From Syngnathus acus (lineage: Eukaryota; Chordata; Actinopteri; Syngnathiformes; Syngnathidae): a stretch of 64,000 nt of DNA. Under the pieces are notes generated by a model that worked only from the letters and a program-made list of their open reading frames with translations, ran no database searches and had not been told where the DNA came from. The DNA is taken from assembly GCF_901709675.1 (NCBI RefSeq), contig NC_051092.1, forward strand, positions 10,126,491-10,190,490, in the 5' to 3' direction. Both the position numbers and the translations under genes were made by a program. How positions within the stretch are numbered: the stretch's first letter is position 1; each line of letters begins with the position of its first letter. Shown one piece after another: positions 61,223-64,000 of this stretch.

Positions 61223-63444
61223 ATTTACCTAATTTACTTTCCCAATATATTGAGTGATGCACAACCAAGGCAGCTACTATTTCCTTTTGCGGGCTATGTT
61301 GCCTATGTGAAACAAATAATACTGCAACAATACCACTTGCTTTTGTGCAAGAGTGAAATTGTAAATGTTATTGCAGGCAACTGCCATACAGCATAACACT
61401 ACCAGCATACACAAACAGCCTCTTCCTGTAGCTGATTGGCCCGCAAATATGTGATTAAACCTTTTGGGTGGGGACAAGTGAGGAGTAAATGTTGATACAG
61501 CAGCACAGCTCGTCTATTGTGAGGCCCTGCAGAATGAGCGGTGCGGATGTTGGTGCGCCGGGATACCAGAGAATGGGAACTTTCAGGAAGGGCCGGAACA
61601 CAGAGCCGAGCTCTCCAGTGTGTGACAGCAACACATTGCTGCTTTTGTTTCCCGCTACGGAGAATCAGCCTGTGCTTCCCACAGGAAAAACTCTCCCCAA
61701 ACAAAATTTACATTTGTTATGGAATCAAAGTAGTTCAGTACACATAATTAGTAATGGTGGGTCATGTTTGATACGAGTGATCTTTTACTGTTTTATTTTA
61801 CAAACCAAAACTGTTCTGAGGAAACCGAGGGCAAGCATCTCCAGGCTCGGACCGTGATTATTGCTGCACATCAAGTACAAGGCAAATGCAAAATGATGCC
61901 CAACAGCACAAAGTCAGCATAAAACAAATCCTCTACTCAAATTGTGGCCGTACACCGTGTCTCTCTCCTCCATGAAGATCAACAGCAGAAGGGGAGGAGT
62001 AAAGACGCACAAATTAATTGAGAGTCTAACAACATGCAGGAGTGATACACGCGGAAATATATCTTATACATTTAGGAGAACACAAAGTATTATTTAAATG
62101 TGCTTATTTTGTGTAATAATAAGACAAAAAAAATCACCACGTCACCAAGGCCAGACAACCGTCACCAGTTAATGATACTATCTGCAAGGTCCTGAAGGAT
62201 GCTAATATCTAAATGAAGGTAGGGGCTCAGCAATTTACACATTTGTAAGATTTCTTGATCAGTGACCACAAAATAAAGTAGCATCCTGCCAAAGCACTGA
62301 CCTTGCTTTATATATGCATCAAAATGAGGTCAATTTTAATTTTAGTGACAAATTCAAATTGCTTGCAAATGTGTTGTCTAATCTACTTGCACTGACACAA
62401 CAGACTCTGTTGTGCTTACAGATGAGAAATTATGTAAACATTTTGATGAGATTTGAAGTTCAACCCACAAGTTCTTGGCAACTATTTATTTTACCATCTA
62501 TGTCATAATTCAGTTGGTACAACTCAGAAAAAATCCTTCGGCGTCATAAAAACATAATCCCGAACTCACTAAAACTGCAGACACAAAGTTGAATGCAAAC
62601 AAACAATAATGTTTGTGAGCCAAGACTTCTGTCGGGTCCAAGATTAACATCACAGATGTTCTCCTGGATGGATGAATACACATTTTCTCTAATATATTCC
62701 TTTATATTCCTACTAGAGTGTAAACAGCAGCTCTTTCTATGCACAAAGAAAAGGCATACTGACTACCTCTGCCAAGAAAATACGCATATATTGATTATGA
62801 GGAAATCTTATTTTCATTACTGTTTATTTGTTGAGGTGCGGGGCGGAAAGGGGTAATCCAACAGAAAATTGGCTTTATTTTAACATAGTGCACTGTCCTT
62901 GGAAGAACCCAGAGAAATAGGTCATTTAATTTACTTCTCTGTGAATAAGGCATTGTTTGTCTGGACAACAACTACTCAAAACAATAATAATAGAAAAGTG
63001 ATAATTTCCCCCCACAGAAATATGTTTTTGGAAAAGAAATCACTGAATGTGACATAAAATATCTGACAATAGCTTGTCGCCCACTGGAACCAGCTCAGAG
63101 GAAATTAAGTAGCTGCTATTGAGCAACTATTTGTTCAGAAATCATTCAAATTTAAACACTGTGATTGATGTCCAATCACAAACACCACAGGGGGCAGTGA
63201 ATAGAAATTCACTGCATCCTACTTAGACAGCTCTCATTTTAAAGCGGTGTGTACGCTTTGCAAAGTGCAATCATCATAATCCTTAGCATGACAGCCTGTT
63301 AATTTTTTTTTTTAACCTGATACGTGGTGCAAAGCTTATAAAAGTCAGAAATAAAACGCTCACCAATTAAAAAAAAAAAAAAAAAAAAAGGTAATAGTGC
63401 CAAAACTGTGTGCGACTCTAAACCAAAAAGCAGTCTGCACTCAC
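61223..63444. other. Unique sequence, upstream part of putative intron
   Basis: No gene, RNA or recognised repeat was found other than a poly-A run of about 21 at 63368-63389. If the 63.4-kb exon is real, this is the 5' portion of its first intron. Confidence 0.4.
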
Positions 63445-63720
63445 CTTCCACAAGTTAGTAGTCACAACAACCTGTCAGACGGCACAACCTCGCAGCTCCA
63501 ACACAAACTTTCTCTTAATCCGATAACTGACCTCCAGGCAGTCCCAGTTATTGTTGGGATGACACTCCTTTTTACGGCTGGCAGTTTGGGGTGTCTTCTT
63601 TACTTTCGGGATGCACTCTGTGCGTCTCTGATGATGATGAAAGTTGCTCTACTTTGAGCGCTTGGACGAGCAGGAAATGAAGTGGAGGAACATTAATCTC
63701 TTACTGACTCCTAGAGGCGC
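63445..63720 (-). other. Candidate 5' untranslated first exon, minus strand
   Basis: On the minus strand the segment ends CTTGTGGAAG|GTGAGTGCAG, a consensus 5' splice site at 63445/63444. It has higher GC than the flanks, lacks a good upstream acceptor and contains only one ATG (complement of 63690-63692). That ATG opens a 14-codon upstream frame ending TAG. The 5' boundary is unknown; GC-rich sequence (GCGCCCGAGCGCGCCTCTAG, complement of about 63713-63732) and an AATAAAA motif near 63740 would suit a promoter. The layout fits a non-coding first exon of a gene running leftwards, but no downstream exon can be joined to it with certainty. Confidence 0.42.
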
Positions 63721-64000
63721 GCTCGGGCGCTGAGGAGGATTTTATTGCTGCAAGGGAAAAACTGACGGATGTATTTTTTTTTTTAGATGTAAATAGACAT
63801 TTTTGATAGAATTAATATTGATATTATATTTGTAGGATGGAAAATACAACCCTCAATAATCCTTTTTATGAAATACACAATAAAATGTAACGCGTATGTG
63901 GCCTTGTTATGCAAATGATGGATTTTCTTGGCTTTATGAAATGCATATTTTTAAACGTGATTTGATTATCTATGAATAGATTCTGTTTGAACTGAAGTTG
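63721..64000. promoter_or_regulatory. Possible promoter region for minus-strand gene
   Basis: A small GC-rich patch (63713-63735) lies beside poly-T and AT-rich sequence. The call rests only on its position immediately upstream of the candidate first exon. No initiator or transcription-factor site can be assigned with confidence. Confidence 0.25.

Noticed and set aside
60684-61268. 194-codon minus-strand frame
   Set aside because: It is antisense to the RTE LINE relic at 60905-61165, whose plus-strand translation gives recognisable endonuclease motifs.
1-64000. CRISPR array, operon, phage or other prokaryotic system
   Set aside because: The regular repeats present are microsatellites or tandem duplications, and there are no clustered long genes, ribosome-binding sites or spacer arrays. 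The window is eukaryotic.

Overview
The window looks like nuclear DNA from a percomorph teleost. It is AT-rich, has no bacterial-style gene packing, and carries long microsatellites and several interspersed repeat families I recognise from fish genomes. These are RTE-type LINE pieces, a Rex/RTE-like LINE 3' end with a GGAT-rich tail, two tRNA-headed SINE families, L2-type 3' tails, and TA-flanked miniature inverted-repeat transposons. A syngnathid-like fish is possible from the repeat mix, but I cannot show it. I see no complete protein-coding gene, no tRNA, rRNA or recognisable microRNA gene, and no CRISPR or operon structure. Almost all open frames of 60-140 codons look like chance frames, microsatellite read-through or fossil transposon sequence.

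Layout. 1-6 kb: mostly unique sequence, with a TTA microsatellite, a LINE 3' end interrupted at a TA by a pogo-like element, and an old hairpin repeat. 6-20 kb: SINE fragments and a one-kilobase fossil RTE LINE on the minus strand (12.18-13.2 kb), otherwise unique. 20-45 kb: a well-preserved tRNA-headed SINE (20.2 kb), a CA/ACAG microsatellite (22.9 kb), SINE tails, a 587-bp pogo-like element (40.8 kb), a 264-bp TACA/TA microsatellite, and a pair of inverted palindromic MITEs (44.4-44.7 kb). 45-48 kb: a long hairpin followed by a tandem duplication, one copy of which carries a retroposon while the other keeps the empty site. 51-61.2 kb: further RTE pieces, a GTGA array, a 173-bp miniature of the 40.8-kb element, and a head-to-head SINE pair.

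Genes. The best reading is that most of the window is intron or intergenic DNA. Three exon-like segments lie on the minus strand: a possible 5' untranslated first exon with a strong donor at 63.4 kb, a 59-bp GC-rich exon candidate at 47.6 kb, and a 73-bp cysteine-containing candidate at 27.1 kb. They could belong to one large minus-strand gene whose introns fill the window, but their phases do not join directly, and I could not name a protein. Plus-strand exon-like signals at 33.3 kb and 23.6 kb are weaker.

The most informative structures are transposon-derived. They are the deletion series linking the 587-bp element to its 173-bp miniature with a conserved acidic reading frame, the composite palindrome at 44.4 kb, and the filled and empty retroposon sites at 46.8-47.5 kb. 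I found no evidence for a novel multi-gene system.
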